The notes under the pieces are model-generated. The model did no database searches and was not told the origin of the DNA. It was given only the letters and a program-made list of their open reading frames with translations. A DNA stretch of 64,000 nucleotides from CAXBID01 sp963815305 (GTDB lineage: Bacteria; Bacteroidota; Bacteroidia; Flavobacteriales; Flavobacteriaceae), in contig CAWFFW010000001.1 in assembly GCA_963815305.1 (NCBI GenBank), forward strand, positions 2,542,001 through 2,606,000, in the 5' to 3' direction. Positions 17,704 to 28,489 of the stretch are shown here, piece by piece (positions within the stretch are counted from its first letter, which is position 1; the number at the start of each line of letters is the position of its first letter). The position numbers were made by a program, and so were the translations under genes.

Positions 17704-18076
17704 CTATTAAGGCTTTATAATCATCGGGAGATATCAAATTATCTACTTGAGATAAATCGGAACACTTTACTTTTATCATCCATCCTTCTCCATAAGGATC
17801 ATTATTGACCTTTTCTGGCTCATCTTCTAAAGCTTCGTTAAACTCGGTAATTTCACCTGATACTGGTAAAAATAAATCAGACACCGTTTTAACAGCTTCA
17901 ACAGTTCCAAAAATTTCATCGGCTTCTAAGGTTTCATCAAGGGTTTCAACTTCAACATAAACAATATCACCCAATTCGCTTTGCGCAAAATCTGTAATAC
18001 CAATGGTTGCCATATGACCTTCTATCTTAACCCATTCGTGGTCTTTAGTGTATTTTAATTCTGATGGTATATTCAT
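17696..18076 (-). CDS. gcvH: Glycine cleavage system H protein
   Basis: Lipoyl carrier that shuttles the aminomethyl group between the P, T and L proteins of the glycine cleavage system in the cytoplasm. The lipoylated lysine is Lys63 in TVEAVKTVSDL. The N-terminal YTKDHEWVKIEG and the C-terminal NDPYGEGWMIKVK are both characteristic, and 126 aa is the normal size. The partner genes gcvP and gcvT are not in the window. It lies between sprA and vanZ, a neighbourhood repeated in many Flavobacteriaceae. Confidence 0.97.
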   Translation of the reverse strand: MNIPSELKYTKDHEWVKIEGHMATIGITDFAQSELGDIVYVEVETLDETLEADEIFGTVEAVKTVSDLFLPVSGEITEFNEALEDEPEKVNNDPYGEGWMIKVKCSDLSQVDNLISPDDYKALIGA

Positions 18077-18142
18077 CTTTGATTTATAAGTTAATTTTTA
18101 ACAAATGTATTTATTCAAAAGTAAAAATCAAATAGTTATTTA

Positions 18143-21100
18143 CTAATTCCCAAAATTATATCGAATCGTAATTCCTGATCTAATTGTAGTTAATGGGAAC
18201 GCCGTAGAAATAGCATATTCTGAGAATGAATAATCAAAATAAAATATGCCCGTTAGGTTTTTACTAAACGCATAATCAGCAGAATATTTTAAACCCCAAA
18301 TGGTTTGTCCAGAGGTTACTTGATTGTTTTCTAAATCTAAATATCTAATAATGGTTTTATTGTCTCTAACCGAGATATCAGCTTTCATATTTAAGTCGCT
18401 TACTATACGCTTGCTTGGTCCTGCTAGGTTAGAACGAATGCGTAAATCTTTAATGCGGTAACCCAAACCAATAATATATTCATTTCCTAAAACTTCAGTC
18501 ATCAAATTATTATCAAAACTCAACGAAAGCATTCTATCTTTTCTAATCTCAGTTAAAATTTTTACAGAGTTTTTCATTTCGAACTCAATTCTAACTAGTG
18601 GACTAAAAACCTCAGTTAAGTTAATGTTACTATATAGTCGTTCGTTTTTAAAATCGCCTCCCTGATTTAGAGCTTGCAGATTATTTGCATCATAATCCAA
18701 ATTTGTTTGAAATTGATTAATGGTATAGGTTGAACGGTATCCATGAGTTAATGAAAAACGTTTGAAACGCTTTTTAAACCAATCGAATTTCATAAAACCA
18801 GAATACTTTAAGTCCCAGTTTGGAATAGGCACATCTCTAAAAGCACTCGTTTTTACTTTCCCTGCATCTTGCCCTGAATAGGCTGCTAAAAATGCTGGTA
18901 ATAATACTGCTTGATTTTTTTTACTAAAGCCAACTGGATAACCCTCAGCATCGGTAGGATACGTAGTAGACCCATAAAACTTCTCTGCTAGCCTATTTGC
19001 AACCACTAGCCTATTAAATCTAAAATCATTAAAAGCATCGGATTTGTTTTCGTCACTTTTACTAAATGCTGTTTTTATTAAAAGTGTTGAAATACTAAAG
19101 TTACCAAACGTATTTGCTGTTAACGAATTGTATTGAAGCGTGTTTGGATCTACCCTGTAGTTTTCATTGTAATTTTCAAAATAAGCCCTATTACCAACAA
19201 CATCAATCTTCAAATCTTTAAAGGGTTCTAAATTTGCCGAATAATCAAATTGTTTTGTGTTTGTAGCGGTGTATTGTTGATTAAATTCTGGAAAAAGTGT
19301 TAACCAACCACGTCTGGCTGCTAAGTATCTTATATCACTTTGACTTCCAAACGTATAGCCAAAACTTGGTTTTAAAGTGCCTATAAAACCAGGGGTTTGC
19401 AAATAGCCGGGTAAAAATGTACCATTATTTTCAGAGTAATTAAGCTGTATTCTTTTTATGGTTGTTAAAATATCAACCCCAGCATTTAATAACTTGGTAG
19501 CCGATTTATTTTTGGCTTTTGGTGGTTTTGAATCCTTAGGCTTTGGCGCTCCTGGAGGTCCAGCTGTAGTTGTTCTAGTCCTAACGGTTCTAATCGGTTT
19601 TTTCACCAAACCTATGTATTTATAAAACCTATTCATATCTAAAGACGCATTGATATTATGCGTATTTGCATTTTGAATAGTGTGCCCTAAATCATAAGTT
19701 TCACCATCTAACTCTAAATCCCCATATAAATCTGAGCCTTTTTGCCATTGAAAATTACCCGAGTAAGCATATGTAGCATTTATAAAACTGAATGTTGGTA
19801 TTTTATTTATTGGCAATTGATAGGTAATTCCTAAATCTTGGTTTTGCCTGTTAGGGTCGCCAAAATCAAAAAGGCCATCCCAAACACCTAACGAAGGATC
19901 TTGCTCGCCATTAATAATATTATCTTTAAAATAATTACGGACTATATTATTATTTGATGCTGAAAAATTGAACTGTAAAGCATCTGTTAAATTATAGTTA
20001 ATATTATATTGAAAATCGAACGTGTAATTTCTTCTAAACAATTCATCAATACCAATGTTACCACCTCCCAAATCTATTTCTCTAAACTTTTGCTTATTAA
20101 ATTGTCTATTCAAATTCGAACTCACCGTAAAACTTGCTGGCATTAAATTAAGGTTGAAATCTTTTAAGATTTTCCAATACTTACCAGTAAATAATGAGTC
20201 GTTCTTTTTAAAAGGTTCAATTTTTTTAGGTTCAAAATTAAAAGCATAGTTAGCACCCAACCGTAACGTTTTGTTTACTGAATTTTCAATTTCAAAGTCT
20301 CTATGTTCAACTTTATTATAGGAATAATTCAGTGTTAAATTTTCAACATCGTACATACGAGGTTTAGCGTCTGTCGTCCTATTTTTTCTAACCCCAATAA
20401 AATTGATACTTTGGCGTCTTGTATAATCTTCTGATTGTTCTTTTATTAATTCCCGTTCAGCATTATCATTGGCAGCATCCAGTCTGGATTCTAACGTTAA
20501 ATCTTTATAAAACTGGTCGTATTTAGGTGTAATGAGCGCTTCACTTTGTCCGTAATTAAATGGCACTTGAATACCCCATTTTTTAGGTAATAACTGCCCT
20601 ACATTTATATTGGTAACAACATCGTATTGTTTTACATCTTCTAAACTACGCTGACTTGGACCTTGCTCTATAGACCCAAAACCAGAAGTGCTTTGCCTAC
20701 CCGTTGCACTTATATTTGCAAAATCGGCAATATTAGAGTCTAAACTTACTACTGCTCCCCAACCACCTTCATTATTCATATCCGATAAACGGAGCTCGTT
20801 AAACCATACTTGAGTACAAATATTAGAAGTATGTGCATTTTTAACACCTACCATAAGTGATCTAACATCTCCAAAATTAGGATTTCCTTTAATGGCTACT
20901 CTATGTTGATCTGTTGTATAAGGAGAAAACTCAGATACTTCTGTAATATCTCCATTAATAACATCGTAAAATCTTGCAGAATTATCAGGCAAAGGGCCGT
21001 CCATAATTGCTTGAGCTTTAATTTTTCCTAAAATGTCTAACGATAAATTAATTTCATTTTCATCAGGCCAAACCTCATCAACATTACTAGTGTTTTTTGA

Positions 21101-24100
21101 TGACTTCAATAAAGGAATTTCAATTTGATAATAATTGTCATTAAGGTCATTCCCAATTCTTAAAAAGCCAATTAGCCTCTCACTATCAGGAAATCCTACA
21201 CCATCCTCCTGGGCATGAATAAACATTCTTAAACTTTTATATTGACGCATGTCTATGCTAATATTTTTAAACGCACCACGAGAATCATTTGGCTCTAAAT
21301 TACAAATATTAGCGACTAACGATTGTTCGTTTTGACGAACTACCGTATTGTTATTAAATAGCTCTTCTGGTACAACACTAGGTGGACTAACATAAGTACC
21401 ATCATCTCCATTGTCAATAGTTCCTATAATTCCCAAAGAAAAATCAGTATTCTCGTCATTAGTATTTAGAGGATTTCCGTCAAGGGTTTTGGTATAACGT
21501 CTCCAATCACTTCTTACTAAATCTAATGTTCCAAAACGAAATACTACAGGTTCAACAAACTCTTTTAAATACATTCTTGTAAAACGGATTGACCGAAAAT
21601 CTGAAATACCTCCTACACTATCTGTAGCTTTATTAACTGGAATTCTAAATAAATACCACTTTGGGTCAACGGTTTCACCGTTAGGTAAAATTCTTCTGTT
21701 CTGACCTGTTACTTCTTCAACATTTTTTGTGTCTACAATAAATTCATTATCTATATTTAATGTTGAAGGCGTAATTTCAAGTTCATATTCAAAATAGCTA
21801 TCTATCGTGTTCATCGTGTTATCACGATTAATATCTTCTACATCGGGTTGCGTATTAGCACCACGTTGCGTATCGGTAAAGGTGTCTGGAGTGTTACCTT
21901 CTACACCATTATATTTTTTATAACGTTCAAAAATATTACCATCAGCATTTAAGAAAAATTGGTAATTATCATTTGCGGGGTCGTCTAAACCTCTATAATT
22001 ATCATAAATAGTATTTAGAAATAATTTGTCAGGATCACTAAATGTAGGTGTTTCTTCGCTATCATCATAACCATCATAACCCACATCTTGATTGGTTCGT
22101 TCTTGTCCCGTAGTATCAAAAGCATAAATTAAGGATTGGTTTTGCGGCACAACGGTTCCCCAATCTGTGGTTGGTAATAAACTAACATTTCCATCCTCAG
22201 GCAAGCCATTTTCATATAATTTTCTACCGTCTTTAATAATATCTTCTGAAATATTACCTAAATTAAAAACCAGTTTACCTCCCAAGCTTGCCGGATTTTC
22301 TTGAAAAGGATCTTGTAACCAAAACTCAATATATTCTACGTTTTGTTGTTCAAAATCTGTAGAAGTTAATTGGCGTGTGATACCTGCCCAACTATTACTA
22401 GCTTCTACCTGATTAATACCATCTGCTGCATCTGGGTTAAAATTATAAGGTCCTCGTTCTTGAGGATAATATGCTAAATCTAAAGTAAACAATACAGAGT
22501 TTTGCCCTTGTACTATATCTCTGTCTGGAAATAATTCGTTTATAAAAACGCGACTGGTATATAGACTGGATAAGTCTTCATCAGAGATTCCATTAGGTCT
22601 TTGACTGCTATAAAAAATAGGATCAATGGAATACCAGTTTAATAGCGCTCTATCATAACCGTTTTGAATAGCATTATCATCTTCTGGACCTTCTGAGTAG
22701 TTTATACCTAATCCCAAAGGCCTGCTTGATAAAAACCATGATTGTTGCGAGCGTAAATCGATACCGTTTTGCGAGCCTTCAAAATCATCAATATACGATG
22801 TTGCTTCTCCATTAAAATTCGTGCCTTTTGGCGAACCTGGGGCTAGATAGGCAAACTCACCTCGTAATGATACATTAGATTCTACATCCGTATCAATATT
22901 AGGTAGCTTGTTTGCTAAACGTGTTAGAAAAGGCACTTTAGCGGAATAATTACCGTTAAAACCAAAAATAGTATTGTTTATAGGCTCTGTACCAAAGTTG
23001 GCTTTTTGGGTTATAGGCCGTTCGTTTAAATTTAACAGCGTCCCTCCCAAAACAAAATTATCGTTAAATTTATGTTCTACATTAATTCCTGTGAAACGAC
23101 GTGTTTGTTGTCCAAAAACGGCATTATTTTCGGTAGATACCTCAATAGGGATATTGGATGCTGCTAAGGCTTCATCTAAAATTTGAACTGTTCCTGCCGT
23201 ATAATTCACCGTATAGTCAACCCCTTCTACTAAAACACGACCTCCAGCTGTTACTCTAACCGATCCACGAGGCACATTGAAACCACCTATAGGAATACCC
23301 CCGCTTCCTCCTGAAGATTTATAACGCCCTTTTAATTTAAACTTATTTTTATCAGCATCTTCCAAAGCTGCTGTTTTGGTACTCTTATAAAGAATATCGT
23401 AAACATATTTTGCTTGATTCTGGTTATAGGTGTCTGATTCTGTATAATCCTCAGTGGAGTTAAGTGATAATTTTTCAAATAAAAATTTACCAAAAGGCTC
23501 TACAATAGGAAATATAATTTTTCCAGATTGTGGAATCACTGTCATCCCAGGAACAAAATCGAAAAACCCATCACCTTTTAACTGCGGATCATTGTTAAAG
23601 TTTAATCTATCTAAATTAAAAACACGCAATAAAGGGGTTTCTTTTAAAGGGTCTTCATTGGGTCCAGGATCTGGAAAAGGAGTGGTTCCAACTGGATTAA
23701 TAAAGTTTAATGGCGACGCTTCATTATAAAATATATTAAGTTTAAAATCATCTTGACTTAGATTATAAGCACCCGTATCATAGATGTTTTTCATCATTAA
23801 ATCCCAAACGGGTTGATTGACATTGGTAATACTACTTTTAAGTAATTTTACAATTAAATTCTGATTAATAACTACCCCCGTATTAGCATTTACATTGGTT
23901 GCATCAACGCCATCGTTAGCAAATTCTCCAACTTGATAAACTTGACCTCCAACCGTAAATTGAAAAGCCACTGCCAGAACCTCATCATTATTAAGTCTTT
24001 GATTAAGAGAAATATATCCTAAATCTCTGTTGACTGTAAATTCTTGTCCTTCTGTTAATTTTCTTGCGTTTTCTATTTTAGCATAGTCTGACCCTTCATT

Positions 24101-25402
24101 TACTACAGGTGATAAACTACCAAATCCTTGCTGTGCTGTTGCTATATCTCTAATTAAATCTGTTAAAACAGACCCAGAATTAATAGCTGCGGGATTATAA
24201 TCGTTATTTCTATTATCAGGAAAAGGTCCTGGATTATTGATAAATCCATTCGGTAGAGGATCTAATAAAAAATTATCATTATTAGGATCCGCAGGATTAT
24301 ATCCTACTTCACCTAAATCTTGAAGGGCTACTATATTTCTAACATTATCTGTTCGGTTACTCCTGTTGGTCATCCAAACTTCAATCCTAGTAATTTGTAA
24401 TCCTTTATTATTTATAAAAGGGTATTTTTCTAAAGATGTATTATAACTATCTCTAAAATATTGCGCTAAAAAGAAGTGCCTATTTTCATCATAATCTCTA
24501 ATGAATAAATCAAACTCTTCTAAAGTACCACCACCCTGTGACACCACCGTATTGGCTTGTGATTTTTGTTCAGAAAAAACACCCGTAACCGTAGTTTTAC
24601 CAAATTGCAATTGTGCTTTTACCCCAAATAAACTTTGTGCGCCAGTAATTAACGAACTGTTTAAGGGCATATTCACATTACCTACTTCAATTTTTTGAAT
24701 AATATCATCTTCTGTTGGTGTGTACTCTAACTTAATGAGATTTTGAAAATCGAAAGTAGATTGTGTGTCGTAGTTTGCCGTTACTTGAAGTCGGGTACCC
24801 ACTTTCCCCAATAAGCTTAAACTAATCCGTTGATCGAAATCAAAGGTAAAATTACTCCTATTTCTTGGTGAGAATGATGGATTATCTTGTTTTGAAAATA
24901 GTATACCTAAGTCCATTTCAACAGAACCTTGCGGTACCATTTCAATGGTATTGCTACCAAAAATAGCTTCAAAGAAATCTGAATTCACATAAAATTCTGG
25001 CAACAGATTTTTTTGTGCATCGTCTGCACCATCTTTTTTCCCATCAAAAGCATCAATTTTTTCTTTGTAATAGGATTTTAAATTTTGCTTAGCTACTAAA
25101 TCAAAATACTCTTTAGGTGTTAATATGATAGGATAATTAATATCAAAACCACCTATTTTTTCTGTATATATGTATCTATTTGTTGTAGGATCAAAAGTAT
25201 ATTTAGATTCTATACTATTAGGGTAAGGTGCTTTAATTTCGCCTAAACTGAAACCTGTTTTAACAGAATCTTGCGCTTGAATTGTCTGTTGAGACCACGC
25301 TAACGATGTCAATAAAAACAAAAGGATAAAAAATACGTTCCGACTGTAATTAACGTAAAATTTCTCCAATAATTTATATAATTTGAGGTTAGTTATATTC
25401 AA
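18143..25402 (-). CDS. sprA: SprA (Sov), outer-membrane translocon of the type IX secretion system
   Basis: At 2419 residues this is the largest gene of the window. SprA forms the giant beta-barrel pore through which type IX cargo and gliding adhesins leave the cell. A signal peptide (FFILLFLLTSLAWSQQ) is followed by alternating strand-rich blocks. Recognisable segments include RGSVRVTAGGRVLVEGVDYTVNY, the conserved SYIDDFEGSQNGIDLRSQQSWFLSSRP and, at the end, ISTAFPLTTIRSGITIRYNFGN. The frame is intact with no repeats. It begins 6 bases after ruvA ends, so the two are probably co-transcribed. Its likely clients include the CTD adhesin at 46412-51115 in this window. Confidence 0.95.
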   Translation of the reverse strand: MNITNLKLYKLLEKFYVNYSRNVFFILLFLLTSLAWSQQTIQAQDSVKTGFSLGEIKAPYPNSIESKYTFDPTTNRYIYTEKIGGFDINYPIILTPKEYFDLVAKQNLKSYYKEKIDAFDGKKDGADDAQKNLLPEFYVNSDFFEAIFGSNTIEMVPQGSVEMDLGILFSKQDNPSFSPRNRSNFTFDFDQRISLSLLGKVGTRLQVTANYDTQSTFDFQNLIKLEYTPTEDDIIQKIEVGNVNMPLNSSLITGAQSLFGVKAQLQFGKTTVTGVFSEQKSQANTVVSQGGGTLEEFDLFIRDYDENRHFFLAQYFRDSYNTSLEKYPFINNKGLQITRIEVWMTNRSNRTDNVRNIVALQDLGEVGYNPADPNNDNFLLDPLPNGFINNPGPFPDNRNNDYNPAAINSGSVLTDLIRDIATAQQGFGSLSPVVNEGSDYAKIENARKLTEGQEFTVNRDLGYISLNQRLNNDEVLAVAFQFTVGGQVYQVGEFANDGVDATNVNANTGVVINQNLIVKLLKSSITNVNQPVWDLMMKNIYDTGAYNLSQDDFKLNIFYNEASPLNFINPVGTTPFPDPGPNEDPLKETPLLRVFNLDRLNFNNDPQLKGDGFFDFVPGMTVIPQSGKIIFPIVEPFGKFLFEKLSLNSTEDYTESDTYNQNQAKYVYDILYKSTKTAALEDADKNKFKLKGRYKSSGGSGGIPIGGFNVPRGSVRVTAGGRVLVEGVDYTVNYTAGTVQILDEALAASNIPIEVSTENNAVFGQQTRRFTGINVEHKFNDNFVLGGTLLNLNERPITQKANFGTEPINNTIFGFNGNYSAKVPFLTRLANKLPNIDTDVESNVSLRGEFAYLAPGSPKGTNFNGEATSYIDDFEGSQNGIDLRSQQSWFLSSRPLGLGINYSEGPEDDNAIQNGYDRALLNWYSIDPIFYSSQRPNGISDEDLSSLYTSRVFINELFPDRDIVQGQNSVLFTLDLAYYPQERGPYNFNPDAADGINQVEASNSWAGITRQLTSTDFEQQNVEYIEFWLQDPFQENPASLGGKLVFNLGNISEDIIKDGRKLYENGLPEDGNVSLLPTTDWGTVVPQNQSLIYAFDTTGQERTNQDVGYDGYDDSEETPTFSDPDKLFLNTIYDNYRGLDDPANDNYQFFLNADGNIFERYKKYNGVEGNTPDTFTDTQRGANTQPDVEDINRDNTMNTIDSYFEYELEITPSTLNIDNEFIVDTKNVEEVTGQNRRILPNGETVDPKWYLFRIPVNKATDSVGGISDFRSIRFTRMYLKEFVEPVVFRFGTLDLVRSDWRRYTKTLDGNPLNTNDENTDFSLGIIGTIDNGDDGTYVSPPSVVPEELFNNNTVVRQNEQSLVANICNLEPNDSRGAFKNISIDMRQYKSLRMFIHAQEDGVGFPDSERLIGFLRIGNDLNDNYYQIEIPLLKSSKNTSNVDEVWPDENEINLSLDILGKIKAQAIMDGPLPDNSARFYDVINGDITEVSEFSPYTTDQHRVAIKGNPNFGDVRSLMVGVKNAHTSNICTQVWFNELRLSDMNNEGGWGAVVSLDSNIADFANISATGRQSTSGFGSIEQGPSQRSLEDVKQYDVVTNINVGQLLPKKWGIQVPFNYGQSEALITPKYDQFYKDLTLESRLDAANDNAERELIKEQSEDYTRRQSINFIGVRKNRTTDAKPRMYDVENLTLNYSYNKVEHRDFEIENSVNKTLRLGANYAFNFEPKKIEPFKKNDSLFTGKYWKILKDFNLNLMPASFTVSSNLNRQFNKQKFREIDLGGGNIGIDELFRRNYTFDFQYNINYNLTDALQFNFSASNNNIVRNYFKDNIINGEQDPSLGVWDGLFDFGDPNRQNQDLGITYQLPINKIPTFSFINATYAYSGNFQWQKGSDLYGDLELDGETYDLGHTIQNANTHNINASLDMNRFYKYIGLVKKPIRTVRTRTTTAGPPGAPKPKDSKPPKAKNKSATKLLNAGVDILTTIKRIQLNYSENNGTFLPGYLQTPGFIGTLKPSFGYTFGSQSDIRYLAARRGWLTLFPEFNQQYTATNTKQFDYSANLEPFKDLKIDVVGNRAYFENYNENYRVDPNTLQYNSLTANTFGNFSISTLLIKTAFSKSDENKSDAFNDFRFNRLVVANRLAEKFYGSTTYPTDAEGYPVGFSKKNQAVLLPAFLAAYSGQDAGKVKTSAFRDVPIPNWDLKYSGFMKFDWFKKRFKRFSLTHGYRSTYTINQFQTNLDYDANNLQALNQGGDFKNERLYSNINLTEVFSPLVRIEFEMKNSVKILTEIRKDRMLSLSFDNNLMTEVLGNEYIIGLGYRIKDLRIRSNLAGPSKRIVSDLNMKADISVRDNKTIIRYLDLENNQVTSGQTIWGLKYSADYAFSKNLTGIFYFDYSFSEYAISTAFPLTTIRSGITIRYNFGN

Positions 25403-25408
25403 AATTGA

Positions 25409-25990
25409 TTATAAATTTTTTAAGGCTTGCTTGATAATAGTTTCTACCGTGGCATCTGGTTGTTGAACCATAATTTTATCAACAACACGTTCAGCCTGTT
25501 TTTTCATAAAACCAAGTACTTCTAAAGCAGATAACGCTTCATTTTTATTGGTATTGTCTTTAGAAACAGAAACTTCATCAATATCATAAATCTTTAAAAT
25601 TTTATCTTTTAAATCTATAATAACTCGTTGCGCCGTTTTAGCTCCTATCCCTTTTATAGACTGAATTAAAACGACATCGCCAGTAGCAATACCTTCTCTT
25701 ACTTGTTTTGGAGTTAATGACGATAACATGGTGCGGGCAATACTAGCCCCTATGCCACTTACCGATATTAGTAATCTGAAAATTTCACGTTCAGCAACAG
25801 ATGAAAATCCATAAAGGGTGTGCGAATCTTCTTTAACTTGAAGATGTGTAAATAATTTTAAATTTTCAGTATCAGGAATTTGAGAAAAAGTATGTAGCGA
25901 GATGTTTAGCATATAACCCACCCCATTACAATCTATAACAACATGTGTTGGATTTTTTTCAGTAAGTTTTCCTTGTATATGTGTTATCAT
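25409..25990 (-). CDS. ruvA: Holliday junction branch migration protein RuvA
   Basis: DNA-binding subunit that forms a tetramer on Holliday junctions and loads the RuvB motor. Domain I (MITHIQGKLTEKNPTHVVIDCNGVGYML), the helix-hairpin-helix domain II (LISVSGIGASIARTMLSSL and IKGIGAKTAQRVIIDLKDK) and the C-terminal RuvB-binding domain III (NEALSALEVLGFMKKQAERVV) are in order; the length (193 aa) is typical. It sits between the malic enzyme gene and sprA. The partner ruvB is in this window but about 16 kb away, next to queG. Confidence 0.97.
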   Translation of the reverse strand: MITHIQGKLTEKNPTHVVIDCNGVGYMLNISLHTFSQIPDTENLKLFTHLQVKEDSHTLYGFSSVAEREIFRLLISVSGIGASIARTMLSSLTPKQVREGIATGDVVLIQSIKGIGAKTAQRVIIDLKDKILKIYDIDEVSVSKDNTNKNEALSALEVLGFMKKQAERVVDKIMVQQPDATVETIIKQALKNL

Positions 25991-26039
25991 GAATAATAGC
26001 CCTTAACCGACCAAATGTAATAAAATTATTTGCACTAAA

Positions 26040-28337
26040 TTATTTCTTGCTGGCATTTTCCAATTCCCACTTCTCTTTCTGTTGTGCATCAATTACGGCA
26101 ATAGCTGCCATATTTACAATTTCATCAACACTAGCACCCAATTGAAGAATGTGTACAGGCTTTCGCATACCCATCATGATGGGCCCTATAGAATCGGCCT
26201 CATGTAATTCTTTTAACAATTTATAAGTGATATTTGCAGCATCTAAGTTGGGGAATATTAAGGCATTAACTTTTTTACCTACCAATTTTGAGAATGGGAA
26301 TTTTTCGCGAAGCATCTCATCATTTAAAGCAAAATCGGTTTGCAATTCGCCATCTACATCCATATCTGGAAAATGATGATGTAAATACGATACCGCTTCA
26401 CGAACTTTAGAAGCTCTTTCATTATCTGAAGAACCAAAGTTAGAATAAGATACCATAGCAAGTACTGGTTTTAAACCAAACATTTTAATAACTTTCGATG
26501 TCATTTGCGCTATTGTTGCTAAATCTCTCGCACTTGGGTCTATATTAATTGATGTATCGCTTACAAAAAGTGGCCCTCTTTTGGTCATCATTAAATTTGT
26601 TGTGGCTATTCTTGAAGCGCCTTTTGCCATACCAATAAGTTCCATCATAGGTTTTACAACCGATGGATAATTTCTTGAATACCCCGAAATAAGTGCATCA
26701 GCATCACCTTCGTTTACCATCATGGCAGCAAAATAGTTTCGCTCTCGCATCAAACGTTGTGATGAATAATAAGTTACCCCTCTACGCTTGCGCTGCTCCC
26801 AGTATACTTTAGCGTATTTGTTTTTACGCTCATTTTCCTCTTCAGTTTTTGGGTCAATTATAGCAATATCAGCATCAAATTCTATCTCTTCCATTAAAGA
26901 TTCAATGGTTTCTTTTCGTCCTAAAAGAATAGGTATAGCTATACCTTCTTCATAAACTATTTGAGCAGCTTTTAAAACATCCAACTGATCTGCTTCGGCA
27001 AAAACTACACGTTTTGGGTTTAACTTTGCGCGATTAAGTAATAATCTTACCAGTTTATTATCAGATCCTAATCGTTCTAATAATGAATCTGTGTATTTTT
27101 CCCAATCTGTAATAGGGTGTTTTGCCACACCACTTTCCATAGCAGCTTTTGCAACCGCTGGCGGCACTTCGGCAATTAAGCGCGGATCGAAGGGTTTTGG
27201 TATAATATAATCTTTCCCAAAAGTTAATCTGGTTTCACCATAGGCCACATTAACCTGTTCCGGCACTGGCTCTTTGGCTAATCTAGCTAAAGCTTTTACG
27301 GCAGCCATTTTCATAGCTTCGTTAATTTTAGTAGCTCTAACATCTAAAGCGCCTCTAAATATAAATGGAAAACCTAACACATTATTTACTTGGTTAGGAT
27401 GATCGCTACGGCCCGTAGCCATAATAATATCTTTACGGGTGGCAACAGCTATATCGTATTTAATTTCTGGATTTGGATTTGCCATAGCAAACACAATGGG
27501 ATTTTTTGCCATGGCCAATAGCATGTCTGGCGATACAATATTTGCCATCGATAAACCTATAAAAACGTCGGCATCTTTCATAGCCTCATCAAGCGTATCT
27601 ATCCTTCTATGGGTAGCAAATTCGGCTTTTTCTGGAGATAGATTTTCTCTGTCATCTCTAATAACTCCTTTACTATCCAGCATCACCATATTTTCTCTTT
27701 TTGCACCAAAAGCTTGGTACAATCGTGAACACGAAATGGCAGCTGCACCAGCTCCACTAATTACAATTTTAACCTTGTCTAGTTTCTTTTTAGCTAATTC
27801 TACAGCGTTTAATAATGCGGCGGCAGAAATGATGGCCGTTCCATGTTGGTCGTCATGCATCACTGGAATGTCCAATTCTGCCTTTAATCGTCTTTCAATT
27901 TCAAAAGCCTCAGGTGCTTTAATATCTTCAAGGTTAATACCTCCAAAAGTAGGCGCAATCATTTTAACCGTTTGAATAAATTCCTCAACATTTTCAGTAT
28001 CTACCTCAATATCGAACACATCGATATCTGCAAAAATCTTGAATAAAAGTCCTTTACCCTCCATAACAGGTTTAGAGGCTTCTGGACCAATATTTCCCAA
28101 ACCTAAAACGGCAGTACCGTTAGATATTACAGCCACTAAATTACCTTTAGCCGTGTATTTATAAACATGCTCTTTGTTTTTCTCTATCTCTAAACATGGC
28201 GCAGCTACACCCGGGGAATAGGCTAAAGATAAATCTCTTTGACTCGCGTATTTTTTTGTGGGTACAACTTTTATTTTACCTGGCGTTGGTTTTGCGTGAT
28301 ATATAAGGGCCTCTCTTCGTTTACTTTCTTCGCTCAT
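26040..28337 (-). CDS. maeB: NADP-dependent malic enzyme with C-terminal phosphotransacetylase-like domain
   Basis: Converts malate to pyruvate, CO2 and NADPH. The N-terminal catalytic half (about 1-420) has SLAYSPGVAAPC, the divalent-metal and substrate segment FDIEVDT, VMHDDQHGTAIISAAALLNA and the nucleotide-binding VISGAGAAAISCSRL. The C-terminal half (about 430-755) is a phosphotransacetylase-like domain (RVVFAEADQLDVLKAAQI, TTNLMMTKRGPLFVSDTSIN). In known MaeB proteins that half is regulatory, sensing acetyl-CoA. At 765 aa it is the usual MaeB size. It precedes ruvA by 49 bases, but has no functional link to it that I can see. Confidence 0.96.
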   Translation of the reverse strand: MSEESKRREALIYHAKPTPGKIKVVPTKKYASQRDLSLAYSPGVAAPCLEIEKNKEHVYKYTAKGNLVAVISNGTAVLGLGNIGPEASKPVMEGKGLLFKIFADIDVFDIEVDTENVEEFIQTVKMIAPTFGGINLEDIKAPEAFEIERRLKAELDIPVMHDDQHGTAIISAAALLNAVELAKKKLDKVKIVISGAGAAAISCSRLYQAFGAKRENMVMLDSKGVIRDDRENLSPEKAEFATHRRIDTLDEAMKDADVFIGLSMANIVSPDMLLAMAKNPIVFAMANPNPEIKYDIAVATRKDIIMATGRSDHPNQVNNVLGFPFIFRGALDVRATKINEAMKMAAVKALARLAKEPVPEQVNVAYGETRLTFGKDYIIPKPFDPRLIAEVPPAVAKAAMESGVAKHPITDWEKYTDSLLERLGSDNKLVRLLLNRAKLNPKRVVFAEADQLDVLKAAQIVYEEGIAIPILLGRKETIESLMEEIEFDADIAIIDPKTEEENERKNKYAKVYWEQRKRRGVTYYSSQRLMRERNYFAAMMVNEGDADALISGYSRNYPSVVKPMMELIGMAKGASRIATTNLMMTKRGPLFVSDTSINIDPSARDLATIAQMTSKVIKMFGLKPVLAMVSYSNFGSSDNERASKVREAVSYLHHHFPDMDVDGELQTDFALNDEMLREKFPFSKLVGKKVNALIFPNLDAANITYKLLKELHEADSIGPIMMGMRKPVHILQLGASVDEIVNMAAIAVIDAQQKEKWELENASKK

Positions 28338-28489
28338 AGGGATAATTAATTAACTAAACCAACAAAGATAATAATCCTTTCAATCGATACACCTAAACTT
28401 TAAAAAAATTGATACTTCTTTTCAGACTGAAGAATATACAAGATTTATATATTGTTGACCCTAATAATTTATACTCTTAATAATTTTAA

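Noticed and set aside
27439..27975. 178-codon plus-strand frame opposite the malic enzyme
   Set aside because: It lies fully antisense to a conserved catalytic domain; the long frame follows from codon bias on the real strand.
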